Below, in pieces: positions 22,091 to 34,025 of a DNA stretch of 64,000 bases (position 1 is the stretch's first letter; each line of letters opens with the position of its first letter). This stretch comes from Phellopilus nigrolimitatus (lineage: Eukaryota; Basidiomycota; Agaricomycetes; Hymenochaetales; Hymenochaetaceae). Made by a program: the position numbers and the translations under genes. Under the pieces are notes generated by a model. It was given only the letters and a program-made list of their open reading frames with translations. It did no database searches and was not told the DNA's origin. Location of the stretch: the NCBI GenBank assembly GCA_021029095.1, contig JAJOHG010000001.1, forward strand, positions 1,302,001-1,366,000, read 5' to 3'.

Positions 22091-25000
22091 TTACAACTCG
22101 TCCTCGTCCGCTCCTATAAGCCAACCAATCCCCCGTTGGAGTGCATGTCGGGCCTGCGACTGCACGTCAGGACTACTTTCACGGCTACGGCTTCGATCAG
22201 TCTGGTGGATGACCATGCATCGAGAATGGAAACGAGGCAGCCACACGATTGAAGGTGTGCGATGCCAGTGCAGACGCGCTGGGCAGCGCAGGAGACGGCA
22301 TGTGTATATCTTGCAGTTTTGACGAGAGCGTAGACATCCTTCCCCTTGGGTCTCCGGCCTGCTTGGCACCCCCCTGATTACGCCATTGTCGCTCAGCAGT
22401 CTTTCTTTGACGCCGATCGATGTCTTCTGCCTCAAGCTTCCGCCACGATGTAAGAATATCCACAATTTTGTCGGGAGGACACAGTTCTAGTGCCCTTCCA
22501 AGCAACGCCATCTTCCGGTCTACATCCTCCGCCTCGGACTGCCTTCCGAGTTGGAAACACGCGACCCAGCATACCTCCACCGCTTCGCGCACCTGCGGGC
22601 TGTCCGCACCGAATGGCGCTGTTTGGCGAAGCTTGACCACAGCGTTCACCATGCGATCGCTCGCCTCGAATGCGCGCGGGAAGTCCTCCGCCTGGAGCGC
22701 GGTGTCTGCCACCATCGCGAGCATCTTCACCTCCGCAAGGACGTCTTCGCGGAAGCCGAGCTTACGCACGAGCTCGAGGAGGACTTCGACGTGTTTATAC
22801 GCGCTTTCGTTGCTGGAGAGCACACGTGCCACAAGATTCAGCTTGTCTTTCGTCAACCGGATCTCGATGGGAAGAATGGGTACGCCCGGCCGAGACGTCA
22901 CGTTGAATGACGAAATGCGGCTAGTGGCCTCTATAAATTCTCGCTCCTTCAGTATCGCAGGAGACTGAGGCGCGACAGACAGGCTAAAGGGTTCTCATTA
23001 GTTTTATGTAGCTTACGTTTAGATAAGCACCAACCAGTCATAAGCAAGCTTCATGTCTCCGAAGTTGTAATTGCCCGAGCTAGCATTATCGTAGAATTCC
23101 CTGGAGCAATCGAGACAAAGGCTCTCAATCACATCAGGACTGAGTAGACGTTCGCCGTGGCGTGGTAGAGCAACACGCTTTGCAATAGTAAATTCTATAA
23201 TCCAGAGTGAGCAAGCGAAATTAAATTAACTTGATACTAATACTCACTGCCGGTACTCAAAAGACCCCTGAAGAAAATTTGACGAACGTCATCGCCAGAT
23301 AGGGCACCGAAGGCTGAATTCGTAGATAGCTCCTCTGGTCGAGTCAATTTGAGCATGTCCTCTAATAGAGACAGCCAGACCTCCTCGCTATCAAGGTCAC
23401 CTGAAGGTGCGTCATTCTGGCGTGCCATTTTCATTGCCCATGCGCGTTGCTGTGCTTCGTCATGAGCACTCTGAAGGAACCAACGCAAAGGTACGGGAAC
23501 ACCCCATCTCGAGAGTATTTCTCCTGACTCGAGGTGTACGTCCAGAATATCCAGTGCGCGGGAAAGAGATTGTGCAGGAAGGGGTTTGAAAAATACCAAA
23601 AGGTCTGACGGCGAAGAATGTGGACGAGACGTGGACGGGGCAAGGAAGGAACTGAGGGAAGCCACGGTCGTGTCGACTTCATCTTCCTCGTCTCTTTCCG
23701 CCTCGAAATTCCACGCTGGCAGACATTCAAATATACGGCTCATATTCGCCCAGTCATAAAGACTGCTACTCCCATAAAGGCAGGCAAGAGCTAGTCGTGC
23801 CAAATCTTCATCATCGGAAATCAGCCTCTGCGAGGCCACCAGTGTTGGCTTTGACGCCTCGAATATAGGCACAACCACATCAAGATTGGCGTGGAGAATA
23901 TAGTCATACAAAAGACGTTTGAACAGGCCTGAATCTGGCTTGCCCGCGCGTTCACAGCGGGACTCGAGGACGAACAAATATGGCATGACCAGCCTTCGAA
24001 TGTCGTTGACGATGGTATCGGCTGCGCTGTGAGCAAGGTACCGGCGAACAACGTCGCGTGGTTCAAGCGAAACCCACTCAGATATGCTGATAGTCTCAGC
24101 AGATCCACCGGTTTCAGATCCTGGGGAATCGTAAACCAAGCGAGAGACCAACGAAAGATCTTCGCCAAGTTCGTCGAGACCGACGACGCCTTGGGATACT
24201 CCATGCTGCACTAGACTGAGTGCCATGTCCACCAATCCAGTAGACGAAACGATAACTTCGACTCGCTTCTTTGTACCACGACAGAATTTCTCCTGCTGTG
24301 AGAAGATTAGGGTGCAAAGAGTGCTCCAAATTTGTCTCATCATCGACATGACAGTCTGTCGAGGGAAGGGCGACTTGCGAACACGCAAGCTTGACGTTCT
24401 CTTTTTCCGTGAAGTCCGGTTCAACTCTCCAAGGGCTTCCCTGAATGAAGCTCTCCATTCCAGATTGAGAATCAATGGCAGGCAATAGGTCACGATAGTC
24501 AGAAGGATCGGCAAAAAGAGGTATCCGTGTGATAATTTGAAAACGATGTGGAAACACACTTGAGTTATGTCGCTGTATTATAATTTTTAGGGCCAGAAAT
24601 TGCATTTGCGATGCTAACGCCAAACACATGAGGGATACGTCTTCTGTGAGAAAGACAGACAGCGGCAATGGCTGAGGCACGTGTGCCGAAGTCATCATTA
24701 CAGCGGTTGGTGGACCTTCAGTGTCGGTGTCTGCCCAAGGGTCGTCCTCCCATCCCTCATCTGCATCACTCTCAGAGTATGTAGTAGAGTTAGCTGCGGC
24801 CAAACTGTCCCTCACTTCTTCGTAGGTCCGTAAGCGGTCCTGACGCTGCAACAACACCGACCGAATCTGACACAGTTGAGCGTCAGCGACGTGAGAGGAG
24901 AAATAGGCAGAGACAGTTCCTCGCAAATCATTCGGGTCGGAGGAGCCGCTCTCCTGGATACGCAAAGCTACTTCCAGTCGAAGTACGGCGGAAGCGGTCC

Positions 25001-25190
25001 TCCGAATTCCTAGATCGAGTAAAAAACGCTGTACGTCGATATCATCGAGGACGCGGTCAACGCAAGCGGCAGCAGCCCACAAGTCGTCCTGGACATGGGT
25101 TAAGATTTCATCCGCAAGTTGTACAGTCAGTTCGAGATCATCTAGTGCTGTCCAACGAGTGCAGAGTTCGGCGTCAGTCGGCGAGGTCAT
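22091..25190 (-). CDS. SEC39: SEC39-family protein, Dsl1/NRZ tethering complex
   Basis: This is a large alpha-helical tether subunit for Golgi-to-ER COPI vesicles (yeast Sec39, NBAS-related). The start at 25190 (MTSPTDAELCTRW) is chosen because the codon at 25196 is GTG. Recognisable blocks are LNLSF-free N-terminal helices, then SSTGLVDMALSLVQHG, LDELGEDLSLVSRLVYD, the LRLALACLYGSS region, FFKPLPAQSLSRALDILDVH and DVIESLCLDCSREFYDNA. Next are NFGDMKLAYDWLSV and NLVARVLSSNESAYK. The end is basic/serine-rich and finishes WLIGADEDEL. At WYK-KRVEV the frame changes inside an exon; one surplus base in TTT 24270-24272 explains it. Introns near 23000 and 23210 join in frame. Confidence 0.85.
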
Positions 25191-25392
25191 GTTCACGGGT
25201 GGTCATCCCAACTGCACGGTGCACCTTCCGCCGAAGTACTACACGTACATGTCACGTATATATCACATGACTCAGAGTACGACGTATTTCTATTGGTCGT
25301 CCTAATAGTAATACTAATAAGTGTACAAAAGTATGTGCACTTACATGCATCAACCTCTAGTTAAGAGGTATTACGACATGTAATATTTCATA

Positions 25393-26348
25393 TTACAGTA
25401 GAGCTTTATCAAGTACATCCGCTCCTACATGTTGTTCAAGCCCGCAAAGTCGTTCACGGATCCAATTCTTCACTCCTTCCGTCTCCTGCCCAGCGATGCG
25501 AATAATGCACCCTCCTTCAATTTCACTCATTGACCATATCTGTCCCGCAGGTGAACTCTGCTGATAAACGGTAATTTCGCGGTATGAAGCGGATAACAAA
25601 TCTACGAGCGACCGTGATTTAGGTCCACATAGAATGAGTGTCGCATAGCAGGAATAAGCGCCCATCCGATCCTTGAGCAATCGCCGTCCATTTATCTTCT
25701 CTTCCAGAAGTAAAGCATCCCTTGCGATTCGTTTCTTTCCCAGCCAGACTTCATTGACACTGTAATATCTGGAAAATTGCCATTCCTCTCCTCTCGACAT
25801 ACGTCCTGATGTTACCCAGTCAAGTAGAACCGCTGAAGCTCCCTCTTCAAGTCGAAATGTTTGGATCTGGTTGTATGCCGCGTCGGAAAAGCAGGTGACG
25901 GGATCTGGCAGTAGCAAAAGCAACCCGTCCTTTTGCACACATGCGTCTAATCTCTGTACGGTAGACAGTCCAAACACATTGTCTGCACTAGCGGCGTTTC
26001 TGGCAAGCCTCGCGCCGGGTCGATGCTTAAACACCTTGGTCGATCCCTAAGACAACAGATTAAGTGATTTAGGCCGTGCAGATATAGTCAAATTGACCTT
26101 CTCACTTGAGTAAGAAGTAAGAGAGCAGCCCCAGCTCCAACATCGACCCGAAGATGAATGCGGTCTCCGCTGACAAGGCCACCACCGTACGTCAGAACAT
26201 ATGCGATAGCGACCGATGACTCATGTACTCGGGGCGAAAGCAGTTTCAGGGGATATTTGTACGACAGCTTTGAAAAAATGGCCTGGCAACCATGCAGATT
26301 GAGCGAAATCCGACCAGAGCCTGCTGCATTGTCGAAGTCGATGTTCAT
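25393..26348 (-). CDS. Urease accessory protein UreD
   Basis: UreD (UreH) binds apo-urease and acts with UreF and UreG to deliver nickel. The product starts MNIDFDNAAGSGRISLN and shows the family pattern: YKYPLKLLSPRV, the YVLTYGGGLVSGDRI block, an in-frame intron after LLLLTQ, then GSTKVFKH and LLPDPVTCFSDAAYNQIQ. LDWVTSGRMSRGEEWQFSRY follows, then RDALLLEE. One intron is used, and the length of about 300 residues is normal. No urease or other accessory gene is in this window, as is usual for fungi where they are dispersed. ATG 26348 is only 154 bp from the divergent coiled-coil gene. Confidence 0.9.
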
Positions 26349-26502
26349 GAGCGAACGAGCAAGAGGTTCGCGGATTCTATTTGCGGCCGTGTGAGTTAGC
26401 GCTTCCGAACGCGACGCGTTTTTTCTCGTCGTCCATCATCCACCGACCACCGTCCACCGACTGTCGGCAGTCGACTGTCACGAATTCCTGTCTTTTTACG
26501 CC

Positions 26503-29500
26503 ATGACGGACGTCGAACTCGCCGCTGCTCTGTCTAGCGATGTCGAGCCTGAACATGAGTTATCTGGCACCGCCGTATCTGAAGATGTGACCAAGCCTCA
26601 CTCCTCGGTCGAGATCGACAACGCGTCTTCGACTGTAGACAATGAAAACCATGCGGATGAGGAGCACGAACAGGACGTGGTTGATGAACAGCCTTTTGAC
26701 TCGGTTCAGACAAGCGGAGCAGAGCATGTTGTCTCTGCGGATACACCAGGCGTGATTCAGGAGGCCAATGTAGTCAAACAGGAAGGCAAGACTGCGACGA
26801 AGACGACTGCGGCCTCGAAATCACCGCTAGGTAAGAACGGTAAGTCTATGACAGGCTCTGCTCCCTTGGTGAAAAAGGTGCGTTGAACATGTTTTCGCAT
26901 ATCCCACTTGTATATCAGCGGGATCTAATATCTCACTCCAGGTCATTAACTCAGGTACTTTTGGTGCAGGATCCGTCAAGCCCACGCCTCCGGTCGTTTC
27001 GAAAGCGGCCAGCACATCCTCTACTGTCAAACCCACCCCAACCGCTTCAGCTGCTCTCAGGAAGTCTACGAGTGGCGCACCCGCACCCAAATCTTCGACG
27101 ACAACAAGAACTCCAGCTGCAAAGGCCTCTACAACTTCAAACAAGCCAGCTATGTCTTCAGCGAAGACCGGGATTTCGTCATCTCTAGCTTCATCTAGTC
27201 CGACGACGATCCGAAGGCCGTCCGTGCCTCCAAAGCCACCACTGGTGAACTCGACCGCGGCCAAACGTCAACCGTCTCCCGAGACGACCAAGACGACGAC
27301 CCGGACGGTAGTGTCTCCGGTTGGTTCTGCCAGGTCTGCGACATCTACCACTACGAATCGGCCGCGCGCTTCCGTCTCTGATGGGTTACCGTCGAGACGC
27401 ACATCGCTGGGTCCGAAGCCTGCTCCCCCAGCGACAGCAAAGCCTCCATTGACTACTAGGAGGACGCCGGGAGCGGCCTCGGTTACTTCTCTGAAGGAAA
27501 TCAAGGAAGATAATGCCGCGAATGAAGAGCTGTCGAAGAAGGTTCTTATTCATCTAAAGCCTTTAAGTATATACGGAGGCATCTGACATTTATATCCTCA
27601 TTAGCTTGTCGATGCGCAGTCTTCACTTAAGGCCCAAAGTGAACAAGTAGCGTCCCTTCAGAGCGAGTTGAAGCTTGCTCGGGACCAGCTGGTTGCTGTG
27701 TCTGCTGATGCGCAATCAAAGCAAACTGCGCTGGATGAGCTACAGAAGGCGAAGGATAGTGCAGAAGAGCAGCTTTCCTCTCAGAAGTCTGCAGTTGATG
27801 AGCTTCGCGCGGAGGTCGAAAAGTTCAATTTTGCACTTGCAGACGTTACTGAAAAGGTAAGATACATCTCGCTCTGCGTATATCTCCACCACTTTCGCTA
27901 ATGACTCTTCTCTAGCTAAACGCTGCTGATGCCGAAGTTGCCTCGAAGTCGAACCAGGTCAAGTCACTTGAGGACCAGATCGGGGCTCTTGTGGAGGACG
28001 ATGAAGCTACGAAACAAGAGTTAGCAGCTCTAAAGGCCTCGATCGACGCATCAGTATCAGATTCGTCAGCTGCTGCTGCCATTGAACACGAAGCTTTGCT
28101 CAAAGCTCAAGCTGACCTCGATGCTATCAAATCTGAGGCCAGTGCTCTCAGCGTCGCCCAGGAGAATGCATTAAAGCAGGCTTTGGATAAGGCGAAGGAG
28201 CTCGAGGCTACTGCTACTCGTGCTGATGAGCTTGCTGTACAGGTTGCTGAACTCAAGGCCGAGAAAGAGGAGAATGCGAACAAGCTCTCCGAACTCGAGG
28301 TCGAGATTCTCGAGCTGAAAGAGGCCGCGGCCAAGGTGGAAGACGAGGAGGGCCAGGCTTTGTTGCGTATAAAGGCTTTGGAGGAGCAGATTGCGAAAGC
28401 AAGTGCGGCCTCGGAACAGGCGCTTATCGAGGCTAAGAAGAGGGAAGAGGAGCACGAACGTGCGTTAGATGACGCCCACCGCCAACACGACGAGGCTCTT
28501 AAGGCAGCAGGCACTGAGCAAGACGAGCTCTCTGCGAAGCTGAAGGATCTCGAGGAAGAACTGGCTGGGGCTGTCTCTCGGCACACTCAGGCCCTTGCCG
28601 ATGCGACCTCCGCCGAGCAAGTGCATGCTGCCAAGATCGAGGAGCTCGAGAAGCTTCACGCTGAAAAGGCGAGCGAGCTTTCGGCTGAAATCCAGCGTCT
28701 CGCTCTCGAACTCGCGGTGGGTGTGCCTAGCTAACAATCAATTTCATCTTGATTAATAATCGTTCAATAGGGTCAAGAGGACCAGTACGCTGTCAAAGTG
28801 AACGCCGTCAAGGCGGAGCACGAACAGCTTTTGCAGGAGGCTTTCCAGAAAGCAAAGGTCAGTTTCCGTGCCTATGCCGTCTCGTCCTAGACTCACAACA
28901 AAAACCAGACGGAGGCCGGCGATATCCATAGTCAAGATCTGCACACTTTGCGTACACAGTCGCAAGCGATGATCGAGCAGCTTAACACCGCACACAAGTC
29001 ATATATTGATGATCTCAAGGCGGATCACGAGTCGGCCCTCGATGCCAAAGTTAAGGCATTGGACAAGACAATCAGCAACCAGTCGCTCGAGCTCAAGGCG
29101 ACACAGGATGACCTGGCAAAGGCGAAGGCTGCACTTGCTGCCTCTGTCCCCGAAATCGAGACATTGAGGAAACAGCTCGAGGAAGCTGAGAGGACGGCGG
29201 AAGCTGTCTCTGCGTCCTCCGCTTCAGGCAACGCCTCAGAAGTATTACGTCTGACGAGAGAACTTTCGTCCGCGAACGATGAGGCAGCAGCCCTTAAGGA
29301 AGTTCTGGACGCGCAGAAGGACTCTTTGTCTGAGATGTTGCACAATCACTCTACGGAGCTGGAATTTGCGGCTAAAGGTCGTGCTGAGGAGGTGACGAAG
29401 CTCCGCGCCGAGCACGAGGAAGCGACTTCTGTACTCGTGAGAGAGAAATCCGCTTTGGCAGAGCGCGTGTCCGACCTTGAAGGCGAGCTCTCGACGCTGC

Positions 29501-30162
29501 AGGCAACGATCGCCGCTCAGGCTGCGGCACCAGCCACGTCCAAAGGTAACGGTGTTGTCCCGTCTAGCTCGACCGCAGCGTCGAAGGAGGATCTTCAGAA
29601 GTTGCACGAAGCGCATAACTTGAAGATGCATGATCTAGAGGCCCAGCACGAGAGGTCAGTAACGGATCTCCGAGAGGAACTCGACACTGCTTTCTCCAGG
29701 TCTAGTGAGCTGCAGAACGAGGTCGAACGAAGATCAATGGAGATCAACTACCTCGAGACAGAGGCGGAGGAGAAGGACGACACAATCACCCGGTATGTTA
29801 AATTTCTCAAATATTTCGTTCGAGCCAAGGTCCCCAAGCTTCGCTTTCTTTTCCGTATCTGAGATACGCTATGCACTTTTACGAACGACTTTATTTTATT
29901 TTATTTCGGCATAAATTATCAACTTCATGTCTTGTCTACATTGTTTACGTTTTCAAACCCACCGTTTATGTTTAACCCACCTTTATATCTTAACCCACCC
30001 TCATGTTTCGAAAATCCACCTTTATGTCCTTAATTTTCACTTCTATGTTATCGTAACCATATTCTTACGCATGCATCACATTAATCCTCCAGGTTGAAGG
30101 AAGATATCTCGCAACTCTCCGATCAGCTGGAAAAATTCAGACTGGGACAAGCAACGGCTTAA
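26503..30162 (+). CDS. Long coiled-coil protein with S/T/P-rich N-terminus, unknown
   Basis: The start MTDVELAAALSSDVEPEH at 26503 leads into an acidic segment. Next is a basic Ser/Thr/Pro region (KPTPTASAALRKSTSG, RPSVPPKPPLVNST). From about residue 330 there is near-continuous heptad coiled coil (QSELKLARDQLVAVS, LEDQIGALVEDDEA, ELSAKLKDLEEELAGAV) to the C-terminal LKEDISQLSDQLEKFRLG and the stop at 30162. Ala/Glu/Leu-rich coils of this type are found in microtubule-associated and tethering proteins; a basic S/P-rich region followed by a coil would suit microtubule binding, but this is inference. About seven introns are short, except the last one, 29793-30092, which is 300 nt and carries a degenerate tandem repeat. 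I do not assign a name. Confidence 0.8.
29943..30058 (+). repeat. Degenerate ~20-bp tandem repeat inside an intron
   Basis: Within the 300-nt last intron of the coiled-coil gene, a unit close to TTTATGTTTAACCCACC recurs about six times with drift, the last copies being the most degraded. The neighbouring exons join in frame without it. Confidence 0.65.
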
Positions 30163-30904
30163 ACCACCTAATCGCCTATTTCCCTCGCCGGAACCTCGTT
30201 CACTCGTATGTCAGCTTCGCGTTCTACCTTCGGTACTCTCTTCGGACATTGGATCAAGCACACAACCTCACGACCGGCCGCCATGCTCGACACTCCCACC
30301 CTCGTTGTTCCTTCGTGTCATTCATTTCTGGGTGGATAGCGATGTCCACATTCATCATTCACATTTCACTGGAAAGCGTTGTCCATCATTCAATCACCCT
30401 ACTCTTGTACGTTACGGCTATACCCTTCATATGTAGCGCTTCCTGCACTCGTCTTGCGCAAGTCCTTTTTTGCTAACGTATAGATTGTTTAATTCCACTA
30501 TCATTTCCATTATAAATATACGCTCGAAGATTGGTATAGGAACGTTTAGTTTGATAAGATATGACGCATTTTATTCATGTTCGAATGGGCTACACACGAC
30601 ACGACGCGTTCTGACTCTTTTGAGCTTTAACGCGACGCATTCGCACGTGAATGTCAACAGACCTGCAGATCTGTCAAATAAAAAAGAGAAATCAACAAAT
30701 ATGTAGGTATCTGGAAAAAATGGCCTGAGATATGGACCAGTGGAAAGCAGTGAAGTGGTACAACCGCCGTGGGAACACCGGCCTTGCCCCAATGTTTAAA
30801 ATTAGCCGAGGTACTCGGCTTCAGCTCTTGTCCTTCTCACCTTCATCTCATCCCCGTCCCCCCTCCTTGTATCTAATCCCCTTCGTCGCATCGACCCTTC
30901 AAAC
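30163..30904. other. Intergenic region between the coiled-coil gene and YHM2
   Basis: 742 bp holding a 3' UTR and the YHM2 promoter. The short ORFs here have no codon bias or family features. The last 80 bp before the ATG are rich in C and T (CTTCTCACCTTCATCTC), the usual core-promoter texture in these fungi. Confidence 0.55.
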
Positions 30905-32316
30905 ATGGCCCCCATCGCACGTGAACCCGGCCAGAAAGGCGTCAACTGGTCTAACATCGCCGTCGGTGGGTTCGCGCTCGTCCTTGTCACGACCCGACAC
31001 GGCGTACTAATTGAATGACACGCAGGGGGAATCATGAACATGGTACTGCATATCCTCGTGTAATTTTATATATGCTAATATTATGTATGGACCTTTTCGA
31101 TAAAAACGATTCTAGTTTGTGAGTTCTATAGTCCGCTTAAAGTGCTACGTCGATTCTAACTCTTCTGTAGGAGGTGAGACTAGTTAACAGCAGTTGGAAA
31201 ACTAGGCCCTCTAATTATCGATGTGTTCAAAGGTCACGACGTTGGGCCAGCCCCTGGAGGTCATTAAGACACAGATGGCTGCCAACCGGAAGGAGACCAT
31301 GCTGCAGGCGCTTCGAGCAGTATGGAGTCGTGGAGGCGTCACTGGGTTTTACCAAGGTCTCATTCCTTGGGTACGTCTCCAATTTTAAAAGCAGGTTCTT
31401 GTGACTTATCTCTGCCGCAGGCTTGGATAGAGGCTTCAACGAAGGGCGCTGTGTTACTTTTCACCGCGTCGGAAATTGAGTCGGCTACCGTGGGCTTTGG
31501 CGTTAACCCCGCAGCTGCTGGTCTCCTCGGCGGCATGGGCGGAGGTATCGCACAGGCTTATGCGACCATGGGTGAATAATTTCGATGCTTTCTGGGCTTC
31601 CAAAAGTTCTGAACGAGATCCAGGCTTCTGCACTTGTATGAAGACGGCCGAGATTACGCGCCATAAACAGGCTGCGTCAGGAATTAAGCCTCCGTCGACA
31701 TGGGCCGTCTTTGCTGACATTTACCGGCGGGAGGGTATTGCAGGCATTAACAAAGGTGTTAATGCGGTAGCTGTGCGCCAATGTACAAACTGGGGCTCGC
31801 GGTGAGCAGAATTGATGGTGGAGGTAGATCATTTACTGATGCTTCTTTCCTAGCATGGGCTTCGCTCGCCTTGCCGAGTCGTCTATCCGCAATCTTAGGG
31901 GCAAGGACGAGAATGCTAAGCTTGGCGCACTTGACAAAATATTGGCTTCGTCAATTGGGGGTGCCCTTGCGACATGGAACCAGCCCATTGAGGTTGTTCG
32001 TGTTGAGGTAAGCGACCGCAGTTTTGATTCAAGTCTACACATTTATACATAATTTGCTGTAATAGATGCAATCCATGGCTAAGAACGCGTCTGCTAACCG
32101 GCCCGCTAAACTCACGATCTTCAACACGCTCGGGTACATCTATAAAGAAAACGGAATTAAGGGCCTCTACCGTGGTGTGACGCCTCGTATTGGTCTCGGC
32201 ATTTGGCAAACAGTTTGCATGGTTTCTTTCGCCGACTATGTCAAAGCTTGGTGAGTCTCGCGCGCGTCCATTACAATTCTGTGCTGAATATTTGATGTAG
32301 GGTCAAAGGAAAGTAG
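30905..32316 (+). CDS. YHM2: YHM2-type mitochondrial citrate/oxoglutarate carrier
   Basis: This inner-membrane carrier exchanges citrate for 2-oxoglutarate and was also described as a mtDNA-binding protein. The reading is [17 protein letters not shown], then [17 protein letters not shown] and [36 protein letters not shown] is followed by the hallmark [16 protein letters not shown], then [13 protein letters not shown] and NWGSRMGFARL. The ending is [29 protein letters not shown] and a short KAWVKGK. Three mitochondrial-carrier repeats are present, and the length of about 300 residues is normal. The 5' part is unusually fragmented: exon 1 is 61 nt (30905-30965), exon 2 is 17 nt (31026-31042), and exons 3 and 4 are 3 nt each. 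The last exon is a few codons ending in TAG at 32314. Confidence 0.93.
31116..31118 (+). other. 3-nt microexon (TTT) of YHM2
   Basis: Flanked by TTCTAG acceptor and GTGAGT donor; it supplies the Phe in [13 protein letters not shown]. The introns on either side are 73 nt and 52 nt. Confidence 0.75.
31171..31173 (+). other. 3-nt microexon (GAG) of YHM2
   Basis: Flanked by CTGTAG acceptor, with a CTAAC branch point 15 nt upstream, and GTGAGA donor. It supplies the conserved Glu before VTTLGQPLE. The following intron is 59 nt. Confidence 0.75.
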
Positions 32317-32586
32317 CCTGGTATGCTTATGGTTATACGGCCATCTCATTCATTTACCTACTTTCTGCATTTCGGAACTTGTTTCCCGTAGAGCATGCTA
32401 GACTTATTATCTTAGGGCTAATGATTATTTTGCTTTATGCTTTGGAAAGAACGGTGCTTTGTCAGAATTAAGCTTCCGAAGTTGGACCCTGAGATGATCG
32501 TCTATAGTAAGTAGTCCGTCCGTTCGTCAAGACTCGGAGTACGCGTGCACAACTACTGTCTCAACTCATCCTCTTCAACGTCGACA

Positions 32587-33546
32587 ATGAGCTCAATATC
32601 AAAGAAAAATTCTCTCTTAGCTGCATATGTTACTCAGCTCACGACACATCCTTTACGCACTAAATCTATCACTGCAGGTCTCAGTCACTCATTTGCCGGC
32701 ATGGTCTGAATTCACGATGCTTACCACACTTTCGTAGCATCGCTTTGCTTCATCCAGGAGGTCCTCGCCTCGCACATCGCAAAGACACCCGTCCAGCGGC
32801 CGCCGAAGACGGCGACCGGAGTCGCGCATGCACTCGCCTATGCGAAGGTCGACGTGAAGGCGCTTAAGATGGCGCTGTATGGTTTCCTCGTGTCCGCCCC
32901 GCTGGGACACGTCCTCATCGGCACGCTGCAACGCATCTTTGCAGGCCGCACGGGCACGCGTGCGCGCGTTGCGCAGATATTGTGTAGCAACCTACTCGTT
33001 GCACCTATTCAGTCAACCGGTGCGTTCCCGAAGACGCGTGTATTTCCGAGATCACACGTTCCTAACGCGCACTTGTATGTATGTGCAGTCTACCTTGCCT
33101 CAATGGCTATCGTCAACGGCGCGAAATCCGTGGACGATGTCGTTCGTACCGTCAAGTCCGGATTCATGTCGGTTATGCGGGTACGTCCCAGGGATAATCA
33201 TATGCAATACTTGTCTCAGAAACCGATCGACTTTGGCAGATGACTTGGACGATTTCACCTTTATCAATCATATTTGCTCAGACATTCATTCCTCAAGAGG
33301 TCAGTCTTCCCCACCTACAGTATCTCAGCCTGCTTTCCTTCATGCACGAATATCCAGCTCTGGGTTCCATTTTTCAATCTCATCGGGTTCGTTCTTGGGG
33401 TAAATAATTTGCCGTTCTTCCCCACGAACTTGCTAATGATTCGTTCTCAATGTCAGACGTACTTCACTGTCCGCGTCAAGAAAGCACGTCTAGAGGCAGA
33501 GAAGGCCAAGAAAGCGAAGGACGAGAAAGAGTCCAAGGACGTCTAG
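32587..33546 (+). CDS. Mpv17/PMP22 family membrane protein, probably peroxisomal
   Basis: Four-helix integral membrane protein related to PXMP2/PMP22 and Sym1. It starts MSSISKKNSLLAAYVTQL with THPLRTKSITAAASLCFIQ. Next are ALYGFLVSAPLGHVLIGTL, LCSNLLVAPIQSTVYLASMA and DVVRTVKSGFMSVMR. The C-terminal signature is TWTISPLSIIFAQTFIPQEL with WVPFFNLIGFVLGTYF, and the tail is strongly basic/acidic (KKARLEAEKAKKAKDEKE). Five introns keep the frame. The length of about 245 residues and the start of the first helix fit the PMP22 branch better than Sym1, so peroxisome is the likelier location, which is inference. The lysine-rich tail is longer than usual. Confidence 0.85.
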
Positions 33547-34025
33547 TTGCCTGGTTACAGCTTTCCGTGTCATTCTTACTGCAAAGCTCCACTCCCTTAA
33601 GATCCCCATTCAGACCTTTCAAGTTCAGGCCGGGCACACATTTTTTCATGCGTCTATGTATAGGCTTTATATATATCTGTTGTACCATAGTTTTCGTTTA
33701 TGAAATTCCTTCGCCCATGGTGTTCCCTCACTGAAATGCATGATGAAACATATATTGAAACTGTATGACCCATACAGTAGAAAGAGTACCAAGAATGAAG
33801 ACGAAACTAGGAGGTGATTAAAGCGAAATGAACCAGTAAATTAGAGACGACAATCGCCTATATAGGATACAGCATGCTTGATATTCCGGATGCCATGAGA
33901 GAGGACAAAAGAGAGAGGAGTGTAGCCGAGTAAAAGGAGTGTCATGAGGAGTGAATAAGATAGGTCGTGAAACCAACAACAAAAAACGGAGACAGGATGC
34001 AAAGAAAAGAGTGAAAAAAGAATAA
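33547..34025. other. Convergent intergenic region, 3' UTRs
   Basis: 479 bp between the stop codons of the Mpv17-family gene and BYR4. It contains ordinary UTR-like sequence; small ORFs on either strand show no recognisable protein. Confidence 0.55.

Noticed and set aside
28107..29631. Long minus-strand ORFs rich in Ser/Leu opposite the coiled-coil gene
   Set aside because: Their composition is what heptad-rich GAG/GCT codons give in reverse complement; the plus-strand coil is the real gene.
30240..30710. Small plus ORFs between the coiled-coil gene and YHM2
   Set aside because: No start context, splice logic, codon bias or family features; treated as UTR and promoter.
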